Of a stretch of 64,000 bases of DNA, positions 55,837 to 64,000 are shown piece after piece. Made by a program: the position numbers and the translations under genes. Origin of the DNA: Bin127 sp965221625 (GTDB taxonomy: Bacteria > Chloroflexota > Dehalococcoidia > Lucifugimonadales > Lucifugimonadaceae); assembly GCA_965221625.1 (NCBI GenBank), contig OZ244903.1:1054001-1118000 (forward strand). The letters are read 5' to 3'. The notes beneath the pieces were generated by a model. The model did not search any database. It was not told the DNA's origin and saw nothing but the letters and a program-made list of their open reading frames with translations. The stretch's first letter is position 1. Every line of letters starts with the position of its first letter.

Positions 55837-57963
55837 TCAACGCGCAATCCATAGCCGATCACCGTCAGTGCGAAGATCGATCGTCTCGCCTTGATCGTTC
55901 CTCAAGACGCGTTCGGCACCTACCGCTTCGATAATTCGACCTAACACCTCGGGATGCGGGTGCCCGTACGGGTTCTCTGTGCCCACGGCGATGACCGCCA
56001 AAGCGGGGTCAACCGCCGATATGAACGACTGCGTCGATGACGTGGTGCTACCGTGATGTGGAACCTTGAGAACCGTCGACCGTAAGCTGGGATGACCGAC
56101 CAACCGAGTTTCGGTGCCTCTTTCGATGTCGCCAGTTAGGAGCATCGAGATATCGCGATGGATCAGTTTGCTGACGATTGACGTATCGTTCACGTTTGTG
56201 CAACTGACGACGGTTGACGGACACCCGGTGGAGATGACTTCGAGATAGACGTCTTCGTCGAGTGTCAACGTCATGCCGGCCCACGCCACGACAGTGTTTG
56301 GGTGCGCCTCAATGGCGTCCGACCATTCCTGAAACGTTTCGCTGCTCGATGCCACGCCCGAGTGGATGACGGTTGCAACCTCGAACCCCTGAAGCACTCG
56401 TGGCAATCCACCGACGTGGTCCGCATCGGAGTGGGTCAACATCACGACGTCGATGGTGCGGTCGTTGAAGGGAAGTGTTGACTGCAGGAGATCGGCGACT
56501 TCATCGGCGTCGCGTCCACCGTCGATCAGCACTCGATTTCCACTCGGGGTTTCGATGAGAGTCGCTTCGCCTCGCGTCAACTGCAAGAACTTAGTCGACA
56601 CGTAGTCCTTCGAATCGGTTTGCATTAACGTCATCCCCCAGAACACCGCACCGACTGTCAAAAGGGACACGGCAGCGACCAAAGGCGACGTCGTGTTTCT
56701 GCCCGCGCCTTGCACAATCGGCTCCACGAGCGATCCCAGGGCGGGTTTCATTCGTTCGAACAACCTCGGCGCGAAGACTATGAGTAGCGCGCCTAACCCG
56801 TAGTAGACGAATGCCGAGTAGGTCGACCATGAACCGGTGTCGATTGGGCGCGGCGGCAAACTAGCAAAGAGTTCGGCGATTGACGTGAGGTAGCCGGCCA
56901 CCAATGACGTCGGATACGCGATTGCCGAGGCAACCGCGTCGAATGGCAGAGATCCGACGATCACGACGCCAACAGACAGCATCACGAACACCGGGATCGC
57001 TGGTACCGCTACTAACGTCGCGATTGGACCCCATATCGGCACACTGTCGAAGTGGACAGCCACCAACGGTATCGTGGCAACTGACGCTGCGATTGACGTT
57101 ACTAGCGATCCGATGACGAATTGACGCAGCTTCGTCAGTAATCCAGACCGATCCGTCGGCCGCCGCGTGCCGAAGACCTCGGTCGTCGCGTCAAGCATCG
57201 GTGCCACGGTTGCGATCCCCAACATCGCCGCGAAGCTGAGTTGGAACGATAACGATGCAAGAATCTCAGGATCGATAGCCACCATCAAGCTGGCAGCGAG
57301 TGCGAGTGCGGCGACCGTGTGAGAGCCACGGCCTGAGAGCCGCCCAATCATCACGACGAGGAACATGATTGCCGCCCGCGTCACCGGCGGCGCAAAACCG
57401 GCGAGACCCGCATAGACAAAAACCACGACTAACGGCGCGAGGACATACCATCGCCGATGACGTCCGACGAGTTGCGTCGACGCTGCCATTGCGATGCCGC
57501 CAACTAGTGAGACGTGTAAACCGCTGATCGCGAGGAGGTGCGCAAGACCGGCATTGCGGAAGTTCGACGTTACCTCGTTGGGTATCGATTCGCGACTGCC
57601 AGTCAACAATGCAGCCGCTAAACCGTCGTCCCGCTTGCCGAGAACACGGTTCAGTGTTCCCGCGACATTGGAGCGGACGTCGTCCAGGCGGTTGGTCAAG
57701 GCACTGCCTTGCACATCAGAACTCTCGTCGGCTAACACTTCGATCGCTTCAGCACCGCGCCACGCGCCCATAAGGAAGACCAAGATCAACAAAGCAATCG
57801 CAGCCCGTTTGCGCGTCAAGACGAGACCCGTCGCAATGATCGATACCGAGGTTGCCAATAGCCAAAACGTCGGGTTAGGCACTTGGTGTCCGGGAGCGAG
57901 TGACCACACGATCGCAGCCGCAACTCCCCCGACGAATGCCGCCGATGCCCAGACGATCCTCAT
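55837..57963 (-). CDS. comEC: ComEC/Rec2 competence protein
   Basis: A 708-residue DNA-uptake channel protein. Hydrophobic helices fill residues 1-75 and 130-430. The Competence domain hallmark is LAHLLAISGLHVSLVGGIAM followed by APPVTRAAIMFLVVMIGRLS. The C-terminal metallo-beta-lactamase domain, a probable DNA-degrading part, has VLIDGGRDADEVADLL, VVMLTHSDADHVGGLPRVL, LLTGDIERG and LKVPHHGSTTSSTQSF. The N-terminal DUF4131 (OB-fold) region is short or missing. Its ATG overlaps the stop of the comEA frame (ATGA). It converges on the EF-G-like gene with 15 bases between stops. Confidence 0.92.
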   Translation of the reverse strand: MRIVWASAAFVGGVAAAIVWSLAPGHQVPNPTFWLLATSVSIIATGLVLTRKRAAIALLILVFLMGAWRGAEAIEVLADESSDVQGSALTNRLDDVRSNVAGTLNRVLGKRDDGLAAALLTGSRESIPNEVTSNFRNAGLAHLLAISGLHVSLVGGIAMAASTQLVGRHRRWYVLAPLVVVFVYAGLAGFAPPVTRAAIMFLVVMIGRLSGRGSHTVAALALAASLMVAIDPEILASLSFQLSFAAMLGIATVAPMLDATTEVFGTRRPTDRSGLLTKLRQFVIGSLVTSIAASVATIPLVAVHFDSVPIWGPIATLVAVPAIPVFVMLSVGVVIVGSLPFDAVASAIAYPTSLVAGYLTSIAELFASLPPRPIDTGSWSTYSAFVYYGLGALLIVFAPRLFERMKPALGSLVEPIVQGAGRNTTSPLVAAVSLLTVGAVFWGMTLMQTDSKDYVSTKFLQLTRGEATLIETPSGNRVLIDGGRDADEVADLLQSTLPFNDRTIDVVMLTHSDADHVGGLPRVLQGFEVATVIHSGVASSSETFQEWSDAIEAHPNTVVAWAGMTLTLDEDVYLEVISTGCPSTVVSCTNVNDTSIVSKLIHRDISMLLTGDIERGTETRLVGHPSLRSTVLKVPHHGSTTSSTQSFISAVDPALAVIAVGTENPYGHPHPEVLGRIIEAVGAERVLRNDQGETIDLRTDGDRLWIAR

Positions 57964-58621
57964 TGGACCGTGATTAGCGGTCGAATCGCCTCAAGGGTTT
58001 TCGGGCCGATGCCGTTAACGTCCAGCAGTTGGTCGATCGAGGTGAACGCACCTAGTTGCTGTCGCAGCTCGATAATCAAAGCCGCCTTGACCTCGCCGAT
58101 GTCGGGCAATGACATCAGTTGCTGCGCATCGGCAGCGTTGAGATTGATCGGACCGTTGCCTGCGGTGGAACTCACACGATTGGTCTGCGCAGGCTGCACG
58201 GGTTGCGTGCCCGTCGACTGCTCGGCCAATTGCCCTGCATCCGGTTCCGCAATTCTCCGCACCACGACGTGTGATCCGTCAACGAGGAATGCGGCGAGAT
58301 TGAGCGTCGTGATATCCGCATCGGTCGTCAATCCTCCGGCAGCATCTACTAAGTCGATGACGCGTTGCTCACGGTTGAGCGTGTAGACGCCCGTGCATTC
58401 ACCTCCCCACTGATCTGGACGATCGATGGTGCCGGCGTCGGTATCAGTATCTCGACCGTGGTAGTCTCCGCGGATTCCCGTCCCCAGAAGTACATACCGG
58501 TTCCGGCTATGACCGCGGCGACCGCTACCAACGCCCACAAGGCGACGACTCGCAGCGTCGGGTTACTCGCCGACTGCGTTGGTGTCGCGTCCCGGAAGTG
58601 AGGAGGTGATTCGTTACGCAT
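57960..58621 (-). pseudogene. comEA: ComEA-like DNA receptor, frameshifted in this assembly
   Basis: Two overlapping frames together make one ComEA. The upstream frame starts at ATG 58621 (MRNESPPHFRDATPTQS), has one transmembrane helix (VVALWALVAVAAVIAGTGMY) and enters the SLBB-like domain (SIVQISGEVNA). The second frame continues with GVYTLNREQRVIDLVDAAGG and ends in the helix-hairpin-helix DNA-binding domain (INLNAADAQQLMSLPDIGEV, FTSIDQLLDVNGIGPKTLEA). Restoring one base near 58392 gives VNAPGVYTL, the expected family sequence, and a 220-residue protein. Whether this is a real mutation or a consensus indel cannot be told from sequence alone. It is coupled to comEC by an ATGA overlap. Confidence 0.82.
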
Positions 58622-58897
58622 CAGTTGATTGAAACGGCACCAAACGAGTGATGCACAAGATCCATTAAACAGCGATTTTATGGGCACCCACGATTTGACG
58701 CGACGTGACTGGCGAATCTTTGTCCCTCGCACTATCGACAACACTGTAGTCCAGCGAGCCGGTAAGAGGGCGTGAATCAAGTAACATCAGTTAGATGTGA
58801 GTCTTTTCAGGTTGGACTCTGATCGGGACGTTGAGTAACCTGCCCGAAGCGTATGAATCAAGCCTGATAGTGCAGAAAGCCGAATACGGAGACAAGG

Positions 58898-59482
58898 TTG
58901 AATATAGTCGAGAGTGATGCGCTGGTCGTCGTTGACGTTCAGAACGATTTTTGCCCCGGTGGGGCAGCGGCGGTGGAAGATGGCGACGAAGTGGCACGGA
59001 AGTTGTCGGATTTGGCACTCAGTTTCGGTACCCGAGACGCCCGCGTGTTCGCCACGCAAGATTGGCATCCGACTAACCACAGCAGCTTCAACTCCAATGG
59101 TGGAGTCTGGCCACCCCACTGCGTACGAGGCACCGACGGCGCTGGCTTTCACCATAATCTGAAGCTGCCGGTCGGCTCCAACATCATCCGCAAAGGCATG
59201 GACCCCGAGGCTCTCGCATATTCGGGCTTCGATGGCACGACCCTTGATGCCCACCTGCAACGTCTCGGTATCAAGCGCATATTCGTCGGTGGCCTGTCCA
59301 CCGAGTACGCCGTCCAACACACTGTCTACGACGCGGTGCAAAAGGGCTACGTCGCATTCGTGATCACCGACGCCATATCTGCAGTCAACACCAACCCCGA
59401 CGACGACCAACGCGCCATGGACTCGATGCTCGCCAGCGGTGCCACCCCAGTAACGCTAGACGAGCTGATGGCAGAGGCGTAA
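58898..59482 (+). CDS. Nicotinamidase-like isochorismatase-family protein lacking the nucleophilic cysteine
   Basis: A 194-residue protein that follows nicotinamidase (PncA) closely: LVVVDVQNDFCPGGAAAVED with the catalytic Asp, the metal ligands in FATQDWHPTNHSSF, GGVWPPHCVRGTDGAGFHHN, and IIRKGMDPEALAYSGF. The nucleophile segment, usually VVGLATDYCVKAT-like, reads FVGGLSTEYAVQHTVYDA: the Cys position is Ala (GCC). Canonical nicotinamide deamidation is therefore unlikely; it may be a pseudoenzyme, a hydrolase with another mechanism or a binding protein. The start is TTG at 58898 behind GGAGA. A hairpin follows the stop. Confidence 0.83.
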   Translation: MNIVESDALVVVDVQNDFCPGGAAAVEDGDEVARKLSDLALSFGTRDARVFATQDWHPTNHSSFNSNGGVWPPHCVRGTDGAGFHHNLKLPVGSNIIRKGMDPEALAYSGFDGTTLDAHLQRLGIKRIFVGGLSTEYAVQHTVYDAVQKGYVAFVITDAISAVNTNPDDDQRAMDSMLASGATPVTLDELMAEA

Positions 59483-59485
59483 GGT

Positions 59486-59512
59486 TGCGCAACGCGTCTT
59501 GAACGTTGCGCA
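59486..59512 (+). terminator. Hairpin after the nicotinamidase-like gene
   Basis: A perfect 9-bp inverted repeat (TGCGCAACG/CGTTGCGCA) with a 9-base loop, four bases past the stop codon. There is no T-run. Confidence 0.45.
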
Positions 59513-59751
59513 TCAATCATCCGCTTCCTGGCGATTTGCTGCTCCTGCTCTCCGAGTGATTTTCTGACCGGTCACATCGGCGTAGTACGCACACGATTCC
59601 GACCGCGCCATCTTCGGGACCCTCGCTGGATTCCCGGACGCTAACGTTGTCTCTGGCGATTTGGGTCATCGCTTAACGACAACCCTGCTTCGCTCCCGCA
59701 CGAACTCGGGAGATCCATCATGCGAACTTGGCCACTTGTCGTCTCGTCGGT
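59513..59751. other. Intergenic, nothing recognised
   Basis: Part of an 800-base gene-poor gap between the nicotinamidase-like gene and the second methyltransferase-HNH gene. No RNA gene, repeat or open frame with support is visible in this part; the rest of the gap holds the two weak minus-strand frames listed next. Confidence 0.4.
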
Positions 59752-59955
59752 TTAGCTACTGGATATTCCGTTTTCTGCCAATTGTCTCGCAGGACTAAGG
59801 GCAACAGCGGGAATCGGAATGTGCCCAAGATTCTCGAGTGAAGTAATCTTGTCGGGGTAACCCACATATCCCACGATTGTCCGCATAGTGACTACAAACA
59901 ATTCCAGCAGTGCATTGGCTTTGGCAGCATACGGATCCAAGGGCTGATCAAACAT
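59752..59955 (-). CDS. Small hypothetical protein
   Basis: A 67-residue frame starting at ATG (MFDQPLDPYAAKANALLELF) with a mixed hydrophobic/polar body and no recognised domain. It begins 23 bases after the stop of the degenerate frame at 59979 and lies downstream of the second methyltransferase-HNH gene on the same strand. No strong ribosome-binding site is visible, and it may be a chance frame. Confidence 0.3.
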   Translation of the reverse strand: MFDQPLDPYAAKANALLELFVVTMRTIVGYVGYPDKITSLENLGHIPIPAVALSPARQLAENGISSS

Positions 59956-59978
59956 GGATACTCACGGCCTGATGAGTA

Positions 59979-60260
59979 CCTAACTGGCAGCGTCGTTAGG
60001 ATCGTCGAACAGTGCTACAACTTGACGGATGAAGCAGTCGCGATCGAAGAAGCGTGCTCCGAACCGCGCAAGTTCCGCCAAGTCGTGGATAGAAGCAGAA
60101 TGGTGATGGCGTTGGGGTTTAGCGAAAATCTCGAGAATTTGGGCAACGAATCGTTCGTGCCGACAGGGGCGGTGAGTTGATGTATGCGCTAATGCGATCG
60201 ATTTCTCGGGTGTAATTTAGTTCGAAACTCGTTATCGGTCTCGGTGGGTGGGCGAATCAT
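59979..60260 (-). pseudogene. Possible frameshifted small gene downstream of methyltransferase-HNH gene
   Basis: A minus-strand frame reads RHERFVAQILEIFAKPQRHH, then IHDLAELARFGARFFDRDCF and VALFDDPNDAAS before a stop at 59979. It looks protein-like but has no ATG, GTG or TTG near its beginning. An ATG at 60260 opens a second frame (MIRPPTETDNEFRTKLHPRN) that would join by a single-base shift near 60190. The family is not recognised. It lies directly after the methyltransferase-HNH stop at 60283. Confidence 0.3.
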
Positions 60261-60282
60261 CCTAGAGTCAAAATGGGCGTGA

Positions 60283-61641
60283 CTATAGTTCCTTCAATTT
60301 TGCCAAAAGGTACTCATGTGATCGGTCGCCTTTCAGAGAGTTACATGCCGCGCACAACAATTGCAGGTTTTCTGGGTGATCGGTCCCACCGCGCGTCTCA
60401 GCAATGATGTGATCAACAGTCAGGTTGCGGAACGGAAACTGTATTCTACAACCAGCGCAGAGACCTTCTTGCTTGCCGAAAAGAGTGTGCTTATGGGTTC
60501 GGTAATTCGGGATAGGTTCGACATCGGTACGTCTAGGTATGTCGCCTCTATAGGTTGTCTGTAAACCGAACAATCCTAGGTCTTTGTTCAGTCGCAGTTT
60601 CACCAACTCTTTTGCTTTGGGCGATAGGTCAATTCCCACCCAACGTCTTTCTAACTTTTCGGCAGCAACTAACGCAGTAGCACATCCGCAAAACGGGTCA
60701 AGCACAAAATCGCCTACATTACTAGACGAGTTGATGATGCGCTCCAACAATGCTAGAGGCTTTTGCGTCGGGTAACCAGTCCGTTCCTTGCCGGCTGCTA
60801 TCGGTACATCATCCCAAGTATCGCTAACTGGTATGCCAGGTTGCTCATCCAAGTAACGCTTGTAGCGCGGAATGCCTTTTCCGCGTTTGGGCACGACGAT
60901 CAGTCCTTTTCGGTCCGCTTCTTCCATACGTTCCCTCGTCCATCGCCAAACTCTGGTAACACCTTTGAACTCATAGGTCAAATTGGGCCTATCGGCGTTC
61001 GGGTTCAAGAGACTCGTGAGTTGATACCTGCGTCCGGTTGCCTGCTCAATCCGGTTGTATTGTTCGTGAGCGCGCGGATTGGGCACGTGTTGTGGGTTCC
61101 ACACGGTCTCCCCCTCGCGACCGTACACGAGGATCACGTCGTGATTCGACGCAAAACGGGTGAATGCCAGTCCTTTGGGATGCGACCGTCGCCAGATGAT
61201 TTCGTTCCTGAATCCAGCTCGACCGAAAATGGCATCCAGGACGATCTTCAGATAATGACTCGCCGTGGTATCGCAGTGGAGGTAAACGCTTCCTGTGGGT
61301 TTAAGAACCCTACGCAACTCAAGAAGCCTAACTGCCATCATGATCAAGTAAGACTTCATACCTTTGCCGTGGGCGGGCCGAGCGGCGTCGATGATCCCGT
61401 AGAGTGCTGGGTGCGACTCGGCGATCATGCCGTGCCAAGCGTCGTCGACGTCCGAAAGCGTCCACGTGTCCTTGAATGCTGCTCCAGCCGCAGCACTACC
61501 GACAGGAGCCGAATAATCTTGGTTGGAGTTGAAAGGAGGATCCAAGTAGATTAAATCTACCGTCTCACTATTCATGCCCCTCAAGATGTCCAGATTGTCT
61601 CCGGTCCAGAGAGTTCGGTTTACGAAATTTGGGGCAACCAT
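60283..61641 (-). CDS. Beta-class DNA methyltransferase fused to HNH nuclease
   Basis: A 452-residue intact fusion (ATG at 61641; the frame extends to GTG at 61662). It starts NFVNRTLWTGDNLDILRG, followed by motif IV LIYLDPPFNSNQDY and CDTTASHYLKIVLDAIFG. A large target-recognition region spans about residues 165-285. Then come motif X TGYPTQKPLALLERI and motif I FVLDPFCGCATALVAAEKLE. The last 70 residues are a CxxC-HNH nuclease: GLCAGCRIQF, LTVDHIIAETRGG and NLQLLCAACNSLKGDRS, with both CxxC pairs and the His/Asn positions intact. It is paralogous to the disrupted gene at 42975-44434, with which it shares the methylase core and HNH layout but not the target-recognition region, so the DNA targets should differ. 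A restriction-modification role is inferred. Confidence 0.88.
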   Translation of the reverse strand: MVAPNFVNRTLWTGDNLDILRGMNSETVDLIYLDPPFNSNQDYSAPVGSAAAGAAFKDTWTLSDVDDAWHGMIAESHPALYGIIDAARPAHGKGMKSYLIMMAVRLLELRRVLKPTGSVYLHCDTTASHYLKIVLDAIFGRAGFRNEIIWRRSHPKGLAFTRFASNHDVILVYGREGETVWNPQHVPNPRAHEQYNRIEQATGRRYQLTSLLNPNADRPNLTYEFKGVTRVWRWTRERMEEADRKGLIVVPKRGKGIPRYKRYLDEQPGIPVSDTWDDVPIAAGKERTGYPTQKPLALLERIINSSSNVGDFVLDPFCGCATALVAAEKLERRWVGIDLSPKAKELVKLRLNKDLGLFGLQTTYRGDIPRRTDVEPIPNYRTHKHTLFGKQEGLCAGCRIQFPFRNLTVDHIIAETRGGTDHPENLQLLCAACNSLKGDRSHEYLLAKLKEL

Positions 61642-61662
61642 CACGCAACCTTCGTTATCCAC

Positions 61663-62013
61663 GTTGAACTTTAAGCGGTGCCTTGCTTAACGCCGATTGC
61701 TCCATGCAAGAAACCATCAACAACTGGACTCCATGATTGCAGTTTATTGTAGCACATAAATGCCATAAGACCATTTGTCGTGTCGTGTTTGACACACATG
61801 CGACGCGTGTTGACCGCGACACGATGAGCAGTCAACCATGTGAAAGGAGTTTGGACACACGACCTTCTCGCCGTCAACAGACCGCGTAATCCCAGTCGTG
61901 TCACGCGGATGTTGCGCTTGTGTTACGACTCCAACCAGACGGGGCACTGGAGCCCATCCGGCCGGAGCGATCTACGCGTCTGGCTAGCGACAGCGTCGCC
62001 CGCGGTCTGCGAC
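61663..62013. other. Intergenic, nothing recognised
   Basis: Lies between the methyltransferase-HNH start and the hppA stop. Short overlapping minus-strand frames here lack domains and start signals. No RNA gene or clear promoter was found. Confidence 0.4.
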
Positions 62014-64000
62014 TCAGATGAACAGCGGACCGAAGATTAGCGAGACGATTGCCATCAGCTTGAGCAGGATGTTGATGGCTGGCCCCGAAGTGTCTTTGAA
62101 TGGGTCGCCTACCGTGTCGCCGGTTACACCAGCCGCGTGGGCGTCCGAACCTTTGCCGCCGTGATGACCGAGTTCGATGTACTTCTTGGCATTGTCCCAA
62201 GCACCACCGGCGTTTGCCATGAAGATGGCGAGCAAGAAGCCGGAGATGATTGAGCCAGCGAGCATCCCGCCCAACGGCGTGGCACCGAGGATGATGCCGA
62301 CCGCAATCGGAGCGACAACTGCGACGACGCCGGGAAGCACCATCGCCCGCAGCGAACCTCTGGTGCTGATGTCCACCGCACGAGCAGCGTCAGGTCGCAC
62401 CCCCGGTTTGCCTTCGCGGAGTCCGGGTATCTCCCGGAATTGACGGCGAACCTCTTCGATCATGTGACCGGCCGCAGTTCCGACGGCTTGCATCGTCAAT
62501 CCCGCAAAGAGGAACGGCAGGAGGGCACCGATTAGAGCACCGATAAGCACCTTCGGGTCGAGCAGGTCGATGACGATGATGTCGACAACCTGCGCGTAGG
62601 CGGCCATGAGTGCCAAAGCGGTCAGGACTGCCGAGCCGATGGCGAAGCCTTTACCGGTGGCTGCTGTCGTGTTGCCCAATGCATCCAGCGCGTCGGTGCG
62701 CTCGCGGACTTCGGGTTCGAGACCTGCTTGTTCGGCGATGCCGCCGGCATTGTCGGCTACCGGACCGTAGGCGTCTGTGGCTAGCGTTACGCCGAGAGTC
62801 GAGAGCATGCCCACCGCCGCTAGACCGATGCCGTAGAGTCCGGCTAGTTCATATGCGATCCAGATGCCGAGCACTACCGCAATGGTCGGGATGACTGTGC
62901 TGTAAAGTCCGATGGCGATGCCGGCGATGATGGTCGACGGATGCCCGGTCACCGATTGCGCAGCGATCCACTTCACCGGCGAGTATTCGTATGACGTGAA
63001 GTACTCAGTTGCCGACCCGATTACCTGTCCGACGACGAGTCCGATGAGTATCACCCACCAGAGGTCGAACGACAGCGAAGAGTTGGTCAAGATGTATGCG
63101 CCAGCACCGACGAGGACTAGCAGTCCGGCTCCGAAGATCCCGTAGCGTAGGCTCCATAGCAAACCGCCCATGTCGGCATCGTCCTTGGTGCGAACGATGG
63201 CAGCACCAATGATTGATGCCACGATGCCGATGCCGGCGACCATCAACGGCAAGACTATCTTGGGTGAGTCGACTTCTACCACCGTGATGGCGGCGGCCGC
63301 AAGCGCGATGGTGGCGATGATTGAACCGGCGTAAGACTCGAAGAGGTCGGCTCCCATCCCGGCGACGTCACCCACGTTGTCACCTACGTTGTCGGCAATC
63401 GTCGCAGGATTCCGCGGGTCGTCTTCAGGAATTCCTGCTTCGACCTTGCCTACCAAGTCTGCACCAACGTCTGCTGCCTTCGTGTAGATGCCGCCTCCGA
63501 CGCGTGCGAACAACGCGATCGAGGACGCACCAAACCCGAAGCCGGCGATCACGTTCGGGTTACCAAAAACGAGCCACAGCGCGGTTACGCCTACAATGCC
63601 GATGCCGACAACGGAAAGTCCCATCACGGTGCCGCTGTTGAAGGCAACTCGCAATGCAGAATTCAATCCGCTTTCCGCGGCGGTCGCAGTTCTCGTATTT
63701 CCGCGCACTGCGATCGACATGCCGATAAAGCCAGCAAGACCAGAGCCGATGGCACCCGCAAGATACGCTAGCGCGGTCCACGGACCAGTTGCACTCAGGT
63801 TGCCGCCAGCGTTGAGCTCTTCGATCTTGTCGTTGCCCAATACGTTGTAATCGACGAATACGGTCAGGATCACGAATAGCGCAATGACGAACACGGCAAG
63901 TATCGTGTACTCGCGGCGGAGGAACGCCATTGCACCTTCTTGGATGAGACTGCCGATTTCTCGGACTGCATCCCCGCCCATCGGTCTGTCAGATACGACT
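62014..64000 (-). CDS. hppA: Membrane-bound ion-translocating pyrophosphatase (N-terminus outside window)
   Basis: An integral membrane pyrophosphatase that couples hydrolysis of pyrophosphate to H+ or Na+ pumping. The frame is open to the window edge. The ATG at 63981 starts at MGGDAVREIGSLIQEGAMAF, which in this family lies after the first transmembrane helix, so the true start is outside. Active-site motifs are DVGADLVGKVEAGIPEDDPR, NPATIADNVGDNVGDVAGMG, DAYGPVADNAGGIAE and, near the end, GSDAHAAGVTGDTVGDPFKD. In GNTTAATGKGFAIGSA the position that is Lys in K+-independent enzymes is Ala, indicating the K+-dependent subfamily. At least 655 residues are visible. Confidence 0.93.
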   Translation of the reverse strand, partial: VVSDRPMGGDAVREIGSLIQEGAMAFLRREYTILAVFVIALFVILTVFVDYNVLGNDKIEELNAGGNLSATGPWTALAYLAGAIGSGLAGFIGMSIAVRGNTRTATAAESGLNSALRVAFNSGTVMGLSVVGIGIVGVTALWLVFGNPNVIAGFGFGASSIALFARVGGGIYTKAADVGADLVGKVEAGIPEDDPRNPATIADNVGDNVGDVAGMGADLFESYAGSIIATIALAAAAITVVEVDSPKIVLPLMVAGIGIVASIIGAAIVRTKDDADMGGLLWSLRYGIFGAGLLVLVGAGAYILTNSSLSFDLWWVILIGLVVGQVIGSATEYFTSYEYSPVKWIAAQSVTGHPSTIIAGIAIGLYSTVIPTIAVVLGIWIAYELAGLYGIGLAAVGMLSTLGVTLATDAYGPVADNAGGIAEQAGLEPEVRERTDALDALGNTTAATGKGFAIGSAVLTALALMAAYAQVVDIIVIDLLDPKVLIGALIGALLPFLFAGLTMQAVGTAAGHMIEEVRRQFREIPGLREGKPGVRPDAARAVDISTRGSLRAMVLPGVVAVVAPIAVGIILGATPLGGMLAGSIISGFLLAIFMANAGGAWDNAKKYIELGHHGGKGSDAHAAGVTGDTVGDPFKDTSGPAINILLKLMAIVSLIFGPLFI

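Noticed and set aside
59850..60182. Plus-strand frame resembling a transposase fragment (VEQCYNLTDEAVAIEEACSE)
   Set aside because: Resemblance to IS5-type transposases is weak, there are no terminal inverted repeats or target duplications, and the opposite strand reads at least as well.
61671..61947. Overlapping minus-strand frames upstream of the second methyltransferase-HNH gene
   Set aside because: They overlap each other in different frames, lack start signals and show no family resemblance.

Overview
The window looks like a chromosome segment of an uncultivated Chloroflexota bacterium, most likely a marine SAR202/Dehalococcoidia-type lineage. That placement is inference from gene content. 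Both solute-binding lipoproteins carry the Val/Thr/Glu-rich spacer common after the lipobox in Chloroflexota. A flavin monooxygenase (luciferase family) sits beside an enolase-superfamily dehydratase, two families expanded in SAR202 genomes. DUF1800/DUF1501 genes, a sulfatase, and secreted proteins with TPTPTP linkers also fit. No rRNA, tRNA, CRISPR array or intact insertion sequence was recognised.

Layout: 1-3.3 kb holds the 3' end of glmS, a dGTPase and a metallo-beta-lactamase-fold hydrolase; 3.4-4.2 kb a solitary Mrr endonuclease. 4.5-15.5 kb is an accessory block of large secreted proteins: three paralogues sharing a nearly identical ~115-residue cassette (four copies) and a matrixin-like metalloprotease, with a decayed protease tail showing that a protease + cassette-protein unit was duplicated. 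15.8-19.5 kb is a DUF1800 - NHL - DUF1501 operon. 19.5-22 kb holds the dehydratase and the monooxygenase. 22.4-30.1 kb holds two convergent oligopeptide-type ABC importers, each binding protein + two permeases without an ATPase gene and each with a strong hairpin after the binding-protein gene. 30.3-35.8 kb holds a decayed PPC-domain tail, a 978-residue LRR/GLUG surface protein and an unrecognised membrane-anchored protein. 35.9-38.5 kb is a tandem array of three DUF805 proteins. 38.5-40.8 kb has a divergent amidohydrolase and sulfatase.

40.9-44.8 kb is a DNA-modification island: a beta-class DNA methyltransferase with an apparently inactivated Mrr-like nuclease domain, a NUDIX hydrolase, and a methyltransferase-HNH fusion whose upstream ATG is separated from the catalytic frame by a G9 tract. 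A second methyltransferase-HNH fusion lies at 60.3-61.7 kb. These single-chain methylase-nuclease proteins, one with a possible ON/OFF homopolymer switch, are the best candidate for an undescribed system here.

44.9-52.1 kb is a minus-strand housekeeping run (rph, SLOG protein, eno, gap, R3H ATPase, tmk, HpcH aldolase). 52.2-55.8 kb is plus-strand (ketopantoate reductase, YbaY-like lipoprotein, EF-G-like GTPase). 55.8-58.6 kb is comEC with a frameshifted comEA. A nicotinamidase-like protein lacking its cysteine nucleophile follows, and the window ends inside hppA, a K+-dependent-type membrane pyrophosphatase. Frame disruptions at 44.4 kb, 58.4 kb and possibly 15.5 and 60.2 kb could be biological or consensus indels; read-level data would separate these.
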